Origin: Roridomyces roridus
Taxonomy: Eukaryota > Basidiomycota > Agaricomycetes > Agaricales > Mycenaceae
Direction: 5' to 3'
Assembly: GCA_029378245.1 (NCBI GenBank)
Contig: JARKIF010000003.1
Location: forward strand, 992,001-1,056,000
Length of the DNA: 64,000 nucleotides
Shown one piece after another: positions 1 to 9,378 of this stretch. Numbering within the stretch: position 1 is the first letter of the stretch; each line of letters begins with the position of its first letter. The translations under genes were made by a program, and so were the position numbers. The notes below the pieces were generated by a model. It searched no databases, was not told where the DNA came from, and was given only the letters and a program-made list of their open reading frames with translations.

Positions 1-945
1 AGGTGATGGGGACGTAGCTGAGGTCGCCGATGTACTGGGAGGGGTCAGCGCCACCGAAACAGAGGGTTCCGCTCGCAGCGTTGAGGTCGGTCGTCGGCGC
101 GTAGCCAATGCCAATGCACTCGTCCTGGATCTTGCCCTGGCCCTTGAGGTTGTCCATGACGGTCGCGATGCCGTTGGGGCTCGACGCGTCGGGAGCCATC
201 GTGTCTGATGATCGTCAGACAAGACCGAAGAAGAGAGAATGCAAAACTCACTCTGGGTAAGGGCGACGGGGCCGATTCCGAAAATACCGTCAAAGCCATC
301 CATTTTATCACATTTGTCGGCGACGCCAATCGATTGGTTCTCAACAACAAGGTCCTTGCTCAGCGTGAGTCTGTCCGTGTCTACGTGGAATTGAGTCAAC
401 CAAAAGATGAAGAAAGACGCGCATACATTCGGTGCCCGAGCAGCTTCCCGAGCCATATCCGATGCTCTGCTGGAATGAGATGCAGCGTCAAGGAAGGATG
501 AAGAAACATACGAAAGGCTTGCGCGTGTCCTTGAACGATGTCAGAAGGAAAGTCAAACATGAGAGGATAGCAGACGCACCGTGGAAGTAGACGTGACCTG
601 ATAGCTCGTGTCCTTAACCCAGATGTTGGAAGAACCCGTGTCGACCAAAAGAGAAACATTGGTGGCTGGTTCACCGAGGCCGCAGTTGACGAGATAGGTG
701 ACGCCTGGAGGGACGTCAGGCAGGGAGTAGGGAGAGTAGTCCAACGCACCATTGTCCGTTACGGGGATCTCCGACGAGCCATCGCAATTCTGCTGGCGCT
801 GGTGCTGGTGCTTCTTCGCGTTGGGCCCATGGGGCTGGTGGCCAGCGACGAGGTGCTTGGCGCGCGCGAGGTCGCGTTGCTTGACGTCGTTGATGTGGAC
901 GACGTTGGTCTTGAACTCGACGCGGTGGATGGTAGACTGAGACAT
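1..945 (-). CDS. Aspartic protease (A1, pepsin-like), 3' end cut by window
   Basis: Five exons are readable: 945-580, 529-512, 469-427, 380-252 and 204-1, with the C-terminal half lying left of the window. The start ATG is at 945-943, 72 nt after a TATA-like box. The first catalytic Asp is in LLVDTGSSNIWV (about residues 98-109), followed by DTRKPF on an 18-nt exon, the flap-like YGSGSCSGTEY, and GFDGIFGIGP. The N-terminus begins MSQSTIHRVEF and shows no hydrophobic signal peptide; it has a His/Gln-rich stretch instead. It is a paralogue of the complete protease at 9379-11203, from which it differs by one extra intron before DTRKPF. The family cleaves peptide bonds at acidic pH. The second catalytic Asp cannot be seen here. 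Family call is secure; location in the cell is not. Confidence 0.85.
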
Positions 946-1016
946 GTTGGTATGTGTATGGAATGAGGAAGAGATGGTGGTGGTCGGTGGAAGAGAAGGG
1001 TTCCGAAGAGGACAGG

Positions 1017-1024
1017 TATTTATA
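1017..1024 (-). promoter_or_regulatory. TATA-like box of the partial aspartic protease
   Basis: On the minus strand the sequence reads TATAAATA, 72 nt upstream of the ATG at 945. Distance and sequence fit a core promoter element; this is inference from position only. Confidence 0.45.
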
Positions 1025-1167
1025 GGTCCCGTCGGAGATTCAATTGATCGGAGTTTCAATTCTCTTTCTGCGACTCCTTGCTCTCATTCCTGCTGTTATC
1101 TGCGATCTGAGAGTCTTTCTACGCGTCTCTCGTCATTTGAAACATTCGACTCACCAACGGCCAGCCG

Positions 1168-1572
1168 GGATTCTCGTCCTGGGATCGGAGAACGTCGTTT
1201 TCATGGTTTTTCGTCTTTCTTTGCATTTTCAGAGGCTCAAAGGGGTGCCGACAGCCGGGAATAATGTCTTTGGGCCGAGAAGGTGTAAAGATATTAGCTC
1301 AGCTGCTTATTTTACACTCAGAGCGTCCGTTGAAATAATTCATACGACCAATCTCAGGCTAAACTTCGCGAGGCGTTAACGTTGGGCACATTCGCCGACG
1401 ACGAGCCCAAATTCCCGTCTTGAGATCGACCAACGTCGTTTTTCATGAGTTTTCATCGCTCCTCGCACTTGAAAGCGTGTAGACGGCTTGAAATATCGTC
1501 TTTGGGCTGATACAACTCAGGGCCATAGCGTCTGTTGAGTTGCTTCGTTGACCCAACCTCAGATTACACTTC
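1168..1572. repeat. Diverged direct repeat in intergenic region
   Basis: Two consecutive stretches, about 1168-1370 and 1409-1572, share the same order of words: ATTC(T/C)CGTC, AACGTCGTTTT, TCTTTGGGC, GCGTC(C/T)GTTGA and CTCAG(G/A)(C/T)TA(A/C)ACTTC. They look like an old tandem duplication. No coding sequence was recognised between the protease start (945) and the BTB gene end (1606). Confidence 0.5.
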
Positions 1573-1605
1573 AGTCACTGAGCAGCTACAGACCAAAACA
1601 CCGAC

Positions 1606-2810
1606 CTATACAACGTCCGAAAACCACTCTACCAGATGCTCCTGCACCTCCTTGACCTTGTCCTGCGACGCGGCCAACGCAATCGGTAAACACTTCTCAT
1701 GCATCTGCACCTCCCCCGCTCCCTCGACCGACGACAAGTCCAACTGCGGGATATTCCCCTCCACATACGCCCGAACAACACTCTCCGCAAGCATCACCTT
1801 TGCCAACAAATCCGCGCTCTGCAACTTCATAACCTGCCCCACCAGTCCGCCCTCCTTGGTCGTAAGCACCAGCTTCCACAGCGCTCCAAACGCGTTCTTA
1901 CACTTGCCCTTTCGTATGCAAGACGAATCGTGGGTCAGCCGCGGGGGAGTATTCGGCAAGTCTTCGCACAGCTTGATCAGGTTGTAATGGCCAGACAACA
2001 GGCGCACTCGCTGCCGCGCATTGAGCTGAGGATCGGAATCCCAGACCTCCCGCCCTTTGAGCATCATAGAGTAGTAGGCCAGTCCAAGGAGCTTGCGGAG
2101 ATTCAGTCGCTCGGCGACGCCTATGGCAACGGCCACGGCCCTTCCCTCGCCGAGCAACCGATTCCACTTGGCGACAGCCGCGTTGCGTAGAGGCTCGTAT
2201 TCGCACAAGATGGAGAGTTCCGTGATTTGGACGAGATTTTGCACCGGAGGACTGCCGCCACCACTCGCAGGGGAGTTGGAGTGGAATTGTGTTAGCGCGG
2301 AGAGAGCCCACATTTCTGTCGAGCGGAATTGGTACTTGTGTGCGATTCGGGCGAGATGGATGAGTTGGAGGTCGTTTGCCTGGATGGTCATGGAGACGGC
2401 GATTTCCGCCGGTCTTTCATGGAATGAGCACAGATGGTGGTCGAAGTCAACATAACGCACAGACTGTACAATGCCCACGCGAGCGCACGAAATTCGTCTG
2501 CTTTGTCACCATGGAGTCGTATCGGGTTTTCGTCACTCTCTCCCTCTGCGATAAAATTGCTCAGAGCCACTACGTCCTCGGTATTCTGCGTGTATGCGTC
2601 GAGGGAGAACATGCTGTCGAAGGTCGACTTGTCTTTGACAAGCATCGAGCGGTGGACCTGCGACGGTTAGCCAGGGGGATACAGGGCACAGAGACGGACC
2701 CTGAACAACGTGTTTTCGACCTGGAGGACAGTGTTTCCATCCGAGATGTAGTATGTGGTATCCCGAGTAGGCGGAGTCTCGTCTTCGACGATGGGCGTGC
2801 CGGCCATCAT
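1606..2810 (-). CDS. BTB/POZ domain protein
   Basis: Three exons, 2810-2700, 2657-2461 and 2413-1606, give 371 residues. The two introns are 42 nt and 47 nt. The N-terminal BTB core reads through the first splice as TLFRVHRSMLVKDKSTFDSM, with the GD-like and SDGNTVLQVENTLFRVHR segments typical of agaric BTB proteins, and continues LSNFIAEGESDENPIRL before the helical C-terminal part (ALYSLPAEIAVSM, LARIAHKYQF). Agaricomycetes have large families of such stand-alone BTB proteins; some act as substrate adaptors of cullin-3 ubiquitin ligases, but there is no second recognisable domain here to point to a substrate. Two adjacent Met codons (2810 and 2807) can serve as start; an upstream in-frame Met at 2873 would add residues unlike the family. 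Confidence 0.85.
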
Positions 2811-2882
2811 GGTGGGCGGAGGTGAGCAGAGGAATGCCAAGCGAATCACAGCATTGATGAGATCATGCATCATCTACCAAGC

Positions 2883-2896
2883 TGAACCAAAGTTCA
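2883..2896. promoter_or_regulatory. Palindromic element upstream of GXWXG gene 1
   Basis: The sequence TGAACCAAAGTTCA is a perfect inverted repeat (TGAAC / GTTCA) with a 4-nt centre, 178 nt upstream of the ATG at 3074. Two further copies, extended by one base on each side, occur at 4092 and 8451. Recurrence in front of the same gene family suggests a binding site for a dimeric regulator; this is inference. Confidence 0.45.
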
Positions 2897-3017
2897 ATGT
2901 TCAACCGCCCGGATCCCGCCCGGGACCGCTGACACGACCCTCGACAAGAGCACCGCTCTGACATTGGGTATGGAGCGTCCGACGAGCGTCGGACACAGTC
3001 CGCCCGAGCTGTAAGTG

Positions 3018-3024
3018 TATAAAA
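3018..3024 (+). promoter_or_regulatory. TATA box of GXWXG gene 1
   Basis: TATAAAA lies 50 nt before the ATG at 3074, a usual core-promoter spacing in fungi. Confidence 0.5.
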
Positions 3025-3073
3025 TGCCAGTGGGCAGCCTCCCTCATTCAACATTCACTCTCAGATCCTTCTC

Positions 3074-3653
3074 ATGTCCTCCAAGTCGTACGTGTCCCGT
3101 CCCTCTCCTTGTTCACACTCACATTCACCCACTTAGCCCCGAGCAAGCGTACCTCTCCCTCATCGCTTCTGAACCCACCGACGTCGAAACCGTCACATCC
3201 CTCTTCGACCAACTCAAGCCCATCCCTCCCTCCTTCCTCCTCGGCGACTGGCTCGGCGGTCATTTTCCCACCCTGGGCCACCCTGTCTCTCAGCTCATAC
3301 GCGAGATCAAGTGGGCTGGAAAGCATTTCCACAGTGAAGACGACGTGGACCCCATTCTCGTGTACGATGAGCAAGGCAAGCGCGTGTGGTCCGAAGAATG
3401 GGGACACGCCAAGGTCCACGGCCAAGTTGAATATCGTGGTGTGCCCTCAGCTTCCATGGTAAGCGTTCCAATCCTTTCGATTGTCTGACATATTCCGTAT
3501 ACTTATGGCCTCAAGGTATACGAAGCCAAACCCATCATAGACTATTTCCGCTACGTCAACGAGGACGTTGTCGCAGGCATTATGGAGTCGAAGGACCCGA
3601 ATCTCCTCGGCGGGTTTCACTTTTATCTCAAACGATACAAGCCAGAAATGTAG
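3074..3653 (+). CDS. GXWXG / DUF4334 domain protein, copy 1
   Basis: Three exons, 3074-3087, 3137-3458 and 3516-3653, give 157 residues. The first exon is only 14 nt (MSSKS). The N-terminal GXWXG motif is visible in FLLGDWLGGHF, preceded by the helix TSLFDQLKPIPPS; the middle has the conserved KWAGK and VDPILVYDEQGKRVW; the C-terminal DUF4334 part reads KPIIDYFRYVNEDVVAG and ends LKRYKPEM. Function of the family is unknown; its compact beta-rich fold is found in bacteria and fungi. The gene is followed by a convergent remnant of an aspartic protease. Copies 2 (8567) and 3 (14499) and a broken copy (7470) lie nearby. Confidence 0.9.
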
Positions 3654-3705
3654 ATCCTAATTCGGTTAGACGCGTACGTGAGATTACAACCAGAGAATGT
3701 CTCTA

Positions 3706-3730
3706 CTCTCTCTCTCTCTCTCTCTCTCTC
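3706..3730. repeat. CT microsatellite
   Basis: An uninterrupted CT dinucleotide run of 25 nt lies just after the stop codon of GXWXG gene 1. Confidence 0.95.
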
Positions 3731-3785
3731 CAATCCACAACAACCACCCCCTGGTTAACGTTCGTTCTCGCCGATCAATAAAACC

Positions 3786-4035
3786 CAACCTGACTGTTCG
3801 ATTTCGTCGTATCAAAGCCCGAATAGAAGCACTACAAAATCCATTCAACCTCCGCTCTCGAAGCAAAGAAGAGCCAAAGAAATGCCCCTACGAGAACCCA
3901 ACCCCGAGCCGCGGCTACTCCCTAAATCGGCGCTAATCAAATCTGCCCGGGCCCTGCCTGCCCCCTGAGCGTCGAGCTGAGTGCGCGGGTCTACATTTAT
4001 TTGTGCGTTCACCGTGACTGGTCAGCTCGAGGGTC
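3786..4035 (-). pseudogene. Aspartic protease 3'-end remnant 1
   Basis: This stretch aligns by eye with the last two exons and last intron of the intact protease (9379-9652): the words AACCCAACCTG, GTTCG, CGTCGTATCAAA, GTGCCGC-like and GAGCGTCGAG(T/C)TGAGTGCGCG occur in the same order. It lacks the catalytic portions and carries substitutions that break the frame. It sits tail-to-tail with GXWXG gene 1, as the intact protease does with GXWXG gene 2. Confidence 0.75.
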
Positions 4036-4091
4036 TGCCACGAGTCAGTGCCGCAGGTCGATGTAGAAACACTTCGGTCAAAGAAGAAAAA

Positions 4092-4107
4092 TTGAACCAA
4101 AGTTCAA
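4092..4107. promoter_or_regulatory. Palindromic element, orphan copy
   Basis: TTGAACCAAAGTTCAA, a perfect 6-bp inverted repeat with a 4-nt centre. The 50 nt around it match those at 8451, but here no GXWXG gene follows; instead the sequence runs into a decayed epimerase gene. It marks a recombination breakpoint near 4128. Confidence 0.45.
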
Positions 4108-4129
4108 CCTCGCTTCCGCAGAGGCGGTC

Positions 4130-4603
4130 TGTAGTGCTTTGAGCTGCGAAAATCGAAGATGACACCTACATGAAACACAGTCCCGTTATCGGCTCGGCCA
4201 GGCAGCGGGGGAGCGGCGTGATCTACCCGCACTGCGTCGGACAATAAATTGCTCAACTGAAAACAGCACAGATAGCGTCGACGCCTTTGAAAGCCGCGGC
4301 CGCTATAGAGTCGGACGAGGCCGCCCGTCCAATATTTCAACAGCCTTGAACTGCGGATAGCTTGCGAAGGCAATTTTCAACAAAGGATTGTAGCATCGCG
4401 CAGCACTGTCCAAGCTATGAGCAGGTTTCAAGCAGGCGGAGGAGCAGTTACCCTCGGACAGAGTACCCTGCTTCGAGGAGCTGGTATACGATTTCAGAAC
4501 CGAGTAGTCCCGCAGCATCAGTGACCTGTGTAAGCTCTGATAAAATTCGACCGAGAGACATCGATATACTCATCAACACGAGCGGTTTTGCTTCAGAAGC
4601 CAT
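4130..4603 (-). pseudogene. Truncated NAD-dependent epimerase/reductase
   Basis: Reading leftward from an ATG at 4603, MASEAKPLVLM corresponds to the start of the intact reductase at 6129. After an intron-like stretch comes VTDAAGLLGSEIVYQLLEAG, matching VTGAAGYLGFEVVHQLLQAG of the intact gene but with the nucleotide-binding glycine GAAG changed to DAAG. SAAR, YPQFKAVEI and AAPPLPGRAD follow in different frames, and the sequence stops where the palindrome promoter region begins. Exons 3 and 4 are missing. It is a dead or dying paralogue. Confidence 0.75.
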
Positions 4604-4931
4604 TTTGAGTTCATGGGAGAAGTATCCTTTGAGGTATTATAGCAAGAGAGTTGCCACAACTGCGGATGCGTGCGATCAACAGAATTCAGAAGCGGTTAGG
4701 CATTTCCGTTGATGCAATCCCAGTCCCCGGCGGCCTCGTGGCGTTCTTCTGAATACCGAAAAGTCTAGGTAGAAACGTGAACGGGACCAAAGTATGGTCA
4801 TCCTTCGTAGTACCTGAAAGAAGGGTTGATTGACCAGATGAGAGTAAGAAGAAAGGAGCAAGCGTTAGGTAAGCCACTTGATGTCGAACTTGTTCACTAT
4901 AAATCTATTTTGTGCTTGTTCTATTGTACAT

Positions 4932-6129
4932 TTACACAGGAGGAACAGTAGGCACCTCGAACTTCAATCCCTTCGCCGTCCAATTCTGTTCAATTTCCAA
5001 AAACCTATCCACCGAATCAAGTATCGTCTCCTTCCACGTCTTGTACGAGTCCAACTTGATCCCAAAGGCCGTATCCACCGACTTCAGGTCGACGTCAAGC
5101 TTGTACGAAGACCACCGAGGGACCGTCTCCGGGTCGGCAAGGCGGGACCTCAAGGCAGGACGCTCGGCGGCAATATAATTGATAGCGTCGCGGAAGTCGG
5201 TCTGGAACGGCGAAACGATGGGTACACGCTTCGGATGATCGGGAGTGACGGGGTTGAGACCAGCAATGTGCGCACGAGCGACATCGCGAACGTCGAGCGT
5301 CCCCGCAGAGTAGTGGTAATTCTTGTTGTCCGAACGGAGGAGCTGGTAGACGAACAAGTTCGTCGAGAAGGTGGTGAAATCAGGCTCAGGAATGATATCC
5401 TCGAACCCGCGTGCGAAGGGGCCAAAGATCCACGGCGGGCAGAAGATCGTAATGTCCATTTCTGGGTGCTTGTCTGCGAATTCCAGGACGGCCTGCTCGG
5501 CGAATTTCTTCTCGCCGATGTAGAGCTCAAAGGCGTTGCCTTTGATGGCTTGCTCTTTGGTTATTGGGACCCAGTCTTTAAGAAGTTGGTTAGATTTCTC
5601 CCACAGACAAGACGAGTTTTCTTACCATTTGGACCAAACGCGTCGTCAGGGAAGGTCACCATCGAGCCGGTGGCAACAAATTTCTTGATTCCTGCCTTCT
5701 GAGCCTCACGCAGGATGTGCAGAGACCCTTCTATCGCGCTCTGTGATGGCATTAGTCGGACAGATATCAGAATATGCTAACGGAAGGCGTACGTTGAACG
5801 CGCCCTCGCTATCAGCCCGCCCGGGAAGCGGAGCGGCGGTGTGGATGATGGCCTCGACACCCTTGAAAACCTCCTGATAGTCGGCCGTCGAAACGTCGGC
5901 GATCTCAACAGCCTCAAACTGCGGATATTTGTCAAACGCCTTCTTCAACAGAGGGAGTTTGCGGCCACGAGCAGCGCTAGAAACATCTTGAGCAAAATTC
6001 ATCAAGAATGGCTCAACCGACTTACCCTCTAACGGCGTAGCCTGCTTGAAGTAGCTGGTGTACAACCTCGAAACCGAGGTATCCAGCGGCACCAGTAACG
6101 AACACGAGAGGGTTTGTTTGAGTGGACAT
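4932..6129 (-). CDS. NAD(P)-dependent epimerase/dehydratase (extended SDR)
   Basis: Four exons, 6129-6026, 5976-5793, 5740-5626 and 5575-4932, give 348 residues. The Rossmann glycine motif is TGAAGYLG near residue 12, the active-site tyrosine and lysine are in YIGEKK, and the upstream serine is in VATGSMVT. DVRDVARAHIAGL and IFCPPWIFGP are typical of the dihydroflavonol-4-reductase/aldehyde-reductase branch of extended short-chain dehydrogenases. Such enzymes reduce carbonyls or epimerise sugars using NAD(P)H in the cytosol; the substrate cannot be told. A TATA-like box (TATAAAG, 6194-6188, minus) lies about 60 nt upstream. A truncated paralogue lies immediately downstream at 4130-4603. Confidence 0.9.
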
Positions 6130-6194
6130 TGCAGATCGAGTGAAAGTGAATTGGAATGGATATGGAATTCACCATTCGCCCGTCTCACTTTATA

Positions 6195-6902
6195 CCCCTG
6201 GTTCTACGGGCATGCCAGGGCGATATTCTTTCTGGGCCGACAGGATGGATGATCCAAGAGCATAGTGATCGGTGGGTTGGTCAGAAAGAAGTTCGGTATC
6301 AGCAACGTATCTGCGGCCAATGACCGACGAGCTTGGTAAGTGCTTCCCACCAGCTTTGTCAGATTCTGCTGCGCATTCAATTTGACAGTAAGCCAAGTCC
6401 AAGCAGAAAGAAGTCCTCGCGGCCTTGCTCGGTCGTTGACTGAGAACAGATTCATAGAGTGACATGGTGGTTTAGCGAGGAAGGGTGGAGCAGGAGGCAC
6501 AAACGGCCATCACCGGCGCGGATTTGACGGGCCGAGTAATCATTAACGCCCCGCCGAGTTGAGGTGTACCGTGGTTAGGCAAGGTTGGGTGTACACAGGG
6601 AAAGGAAGCTCGACAGTTCCGCCAAAAAAAAACGGAGACGATCTGTGTGTTGTGGTCAGGCCACATGGTGGTTGGGACAAAAGCCGTGACGGTCACGTGT
6701 GTTGATCAAAGTCGATTCTCGTCTTCCCAACCTCCATCCTCTGAGGCTCTGAATCCAAGGCATACCCTTGCCATCCAATTTCAGACAATTCAACGCGTAC
6801 TTCTCCTGCTGTAGGTCCCTCCTTCCGCCCTCGCCCTCGGTTCAAGATATCATGGGTCCAGACTGACCGTCCAGTGCGCCAATTAATCGTGTCCGAAATA
6901 AC
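6195..6902. other. Intergenic, no gene recognised
   Basis: Several short open frames exist but none matches a known family or shows convincing splice-linked continuation. The last part (about 6840-6902) may be the decayed 5' portion of the kinase fragment that follows. Confidence 0.5.
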
Positions 6903-7418
6903 ATGGGTTTTATCAAGGAAGCAAGCTATTCCACCCCACACAAAGCAAAAATTTCGCTAGACCAGGCTCCTTCTGCAGCAGAGCTGCTACGCGCACTCCG
7001 AGACGTGGTTCTCGGTGCGTGCCACCACCATACACCGTTTCTCCATTCTGATATCATTCTGCAGTGCTTCAATCCTTGTTCTTAGAATGCAAGACGCTGC
7101 ACAGACATATTGACTTTAACAACATCCTCATCGAGAACAAGGACGGCATTCGCGGCGTTGTTGTAGACCTCGACTATCCCGACCCTTTAGATGGATCTTG
7201 GATGGATCATGTAACGAAGGAGCAAAGAGATTCCAGATGTGTCGCCCTGTGTGTGCCCGCTTTGCTGTCTTCATCCTCCTACTCATAGGCGCAAGTTGGC
7301 GTTCCAGACTCTAGACCAGCTCCGTGCGAACGACCACAATCCCACCCGCCCAGGCAGAGTCTCCGACGACGTCAAATCCCTCTTCTACGTCCTCTGCTGG
7401 GTCTGCTACGGCTACTAA
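6903..7418 (+). pseudogene. FunK1-type protein kinase fragment
   Basis: A spliced reading gives APSAAELLRALRDVVL, then TLHRHIDFNNILIENKD and RGVVVDLDYPDPLDG, then FQTLDQLRAN and DDVKSLFYVLCWVC, ending in a stop. These are the catalytic-loop and C-lobe hallmarks of the fungal FunK1 kinase family. The catalytic HRD is changed to HRH, the N-lobe is absent, and the 3' end runs directly into the intron and last exon of a GXWXG/DUF4334 gene. It is therefore a non-functional, recombined fragment. Confidence 0.75.
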
Positions 7419-7607
7419 GTGTCCCAATTATCTGAGATATTCCTTATAAGTTATACGTGTAGTCTCAAGGTGTACGAAGCCGAACCCATCATAGACTATT
7501 TCTGCTACGTCAACGAGGACGTTGTCGCAGGCATTATGGAGTCGAAGGACCCGGATCTTCTCGGAGGGTTCTACTTTTATCTCAAGCGATACAACCCAGA
7601 AATGTAG
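7419..7607 (+). pseudogene. DUF4334 last-exon fragment
   Basis: From 7470 the frame reads VYEAEPIIDYFCYVNEDVVA and ends YLKRYNPEM, nearly the same as the third exon of GXWXG gene 1. The 50 nt before it resemble that gene's second intron, so the breakpoint lies inside the intron. No first two exons are present; the kinase fragment takes their place. Confidence 0.85.
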
Positions 7608-8039
7608 ATCCTGCTAATTTGGTTCCAGCTAGTTGCAAAATTGTAGGCAAAGTCGACGAGGGAAGTGTGTGGAGCGACTGTCACCGAATCGTCATATCCA
7701 AAAATAATCACCGCCCGTGCTCGCCTGCTCACCCAACACAAACTGGTGCTGTGGAGGGCCGCTGTTGGGCAGCGTGACGGCGTCAGCCGCCAGTTGACCC
7801 AAAAACCAAGAGGCCCGTGGCCTGCGATGACCTTGTATTTGCCGATGAAGAACCATCGCACGGGACGCCTCGCGACGCGCACCGGCGGCGCCGACTAGCA
7901 GTTTGATGCCAATTACTCCACGTTCCCTCAGTCGATGTCGCCTAGAATTTTGCAACTAGCTGTCAAAGACGCGTGATATTGTACATGATCGACCGATGTT
8001 CCTCGGTGGTTAAGTCTCAAATCCGCAAACAACAACCCC

Positions 8040-8137
8040 CATCAGGAAAACTGGAGAGTTGCTATGGCACTATGCAGCACTATGCAGCACTATGGAGTGC
8101 TGCATAGTGCCATAGCAACTCTCCAGTTTTCCTGATG
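8040..8137. repeat. Perfect 98-bp hairpin element
   Basis: Arms 8040-8080 and 8097-8137 (41 nt each) are exact reverse complements around a 16-nt centre. The word TATGCAGCAC is repeated in the left arm end and the centre. The arms begin CATCAGGAAAAC. The paralogous segment near 3740-3760 lacks it, and CCCC flanks both sides, so it looks like an insertion (snap-back or MITE-like element). Confidence 0.9.
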
Positions 8138-8155
8138 CCCCTAGTTCGTTCTCTA

Positions 8156-8410
8156 ACCCAACCTGACTGTTCGTCCTATCCAAGACCGAATAGAAGCACT
8201 ACAAAATCCATTCAACATCCGCTCTCGAAGCAAAAAAGAGCCAAAGAAATGCCCCTACAAGAACCCAACCCCGAGCCGCGGTGACTCCCTAGATCGGCTG
8301 TGATAAAATCTGCACGGGGCCCTGCCTGTCCGTTGAGCGTCGAGTTGAGTGCGCATGTCTACAGTCTAGATTTGTGCGCTCACCGTCACTGGTCAGCTCG
8401 AAGGTTTGTT
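8156..8410 (-). pseudogene. Aspartic protease 3'-end remnant 2
   Basis: Nearly the same as remnant 1 (3786-4035) and likewise derived from the last two exons of the protease family. It separates the broken DUF4334 exon from the promoter of GXWXG gene 2. Confidence 0.75.
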
Positions 8411-8450
8411 GCAAGTCGATGTGGAAACACTTCGGTCAAAGAGGAAAAAA

Positions 8451-8466
8451 TTGAACCAAAGTTCAA
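8451..8466. promoter_or_regulatory. Palindromic element upstream of GXWXG gene 2
   Basis: TTGAACCAAAGTTCAA, identical to the element at 4092, lies 101 nt before the ATG at 8567. Confidence 0.5.
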
Positions 8467-8519
8467 CCTCGCTTCCGCAGAGGCACTAAGAAGGCGCCGA
8501 GCAAGACCCAACTCCAGCT

Positions 8520-8525
8520 TATAAA
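8520..8525 (+). promoter_or_regulatory. TATA box of GXWXG gene 2
   Basis: TATAAA lies 42-47 nt before the ATG at 8567, matching the layout of GXWXG gene 1. Confidence 0.5.
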
Positions 8526-8566
8526 GCCAGCAAGTACCCCGAATCTATTACTCCCGTTCTCTCCCC

Positions 8567-9140
8567 ATGTCCTCCGAGTCGTACGTCTCCCGCTCTCGAC
8601 CCATGGAATCTCACTCACCCACTCAGCCCTGAGCAAGCGTACCTGGCCCTCATTGCCTCTAGCAACCCCACCGACACCGAAACTGTCACATCCCTCTTCG
8701 ACCAACTCAAATCCATCCCACCCTCCTTCAGCTTCCTTGGCGAGTGGGTCGGCGGTCATTTCCCCACCCTCGGGCACCCCGCGTCTGAGCTGGCCACCCA
8801 GATCAAGTGGGCTGGGAAGCGCTTCCACAGCGAAGACGACGTAGAGCCTATCGTCGTGTACGATGAGCAGGGTAATAGGGTGTGGTGTGAAGAATGGGGC
8901 CGCGCGAGGGTGCGCAAGGTTGAATTTCACGGTGTGCTGTCTGCTGCCATGGTAAGGACTCCAATCATCTCCGTTGTTTGAGATGTTCCTTATGGCCTGA
9001 AGGTGTACGACTCACGCCCCATCATTGACTATCTTCACTACGTCGACGAGGATACCGTCGCGGGCTTGATGGACTCGAAGGATCCGGATCTTCCTACAGG
9101 GTTTCATTTCTATATCAAGCGATACAAGCCCAAGATGTAG
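8567..9140 (+). CDS. GXWXG / DUF4334 domain protein, copy 2
   Basis: Exons 8567-8580, 8627-8951 and 9003-9140 give 158 residues. The exon layout, including a 14-nt first exon (MSSES), is the same as copy 1. The signature reads FLGEWVGGHF; the middle has IKWAGKRF and VEPIVVYDEQGNRVW; the C-terminal domain has RPIIDYLHYVDEDTVAG and ends IKRYKPKM. One residue is inserted before the motif (SFSFLGEW). The intact aspartic protease at 9379-11203 converges on it with about 240 nt between stops. Molecular function is unknown for the family. Confidence 0.9.
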
Positions 9141-9378
9141 ACTACTACTTAGTTCGGTTCCAGTACGCGTTGCCCGACTGCCATAAATTACAACCAGAGC
9201 ATGTCATTATCCAATGAGAACGGTTATACACACAAATACATGCTCTGGAAACAGTCCTTGTCCTTGTACGTTAAAGCGTCCAATCAATGCGCATCTCCCT
9301 ATCCCTAGTTCGTAGTGGCATCGGTGAAGCTAAACGAGTCCCATCAATCCAAATCCAAAAGACTGCATGAAATGCAAC

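Noticed and set aside
2093..2825. Plus-strand open frames over the BTB gene
   Set aside because: They are shadows of the minus-strand exons and show no family resemblance or splice continuity.
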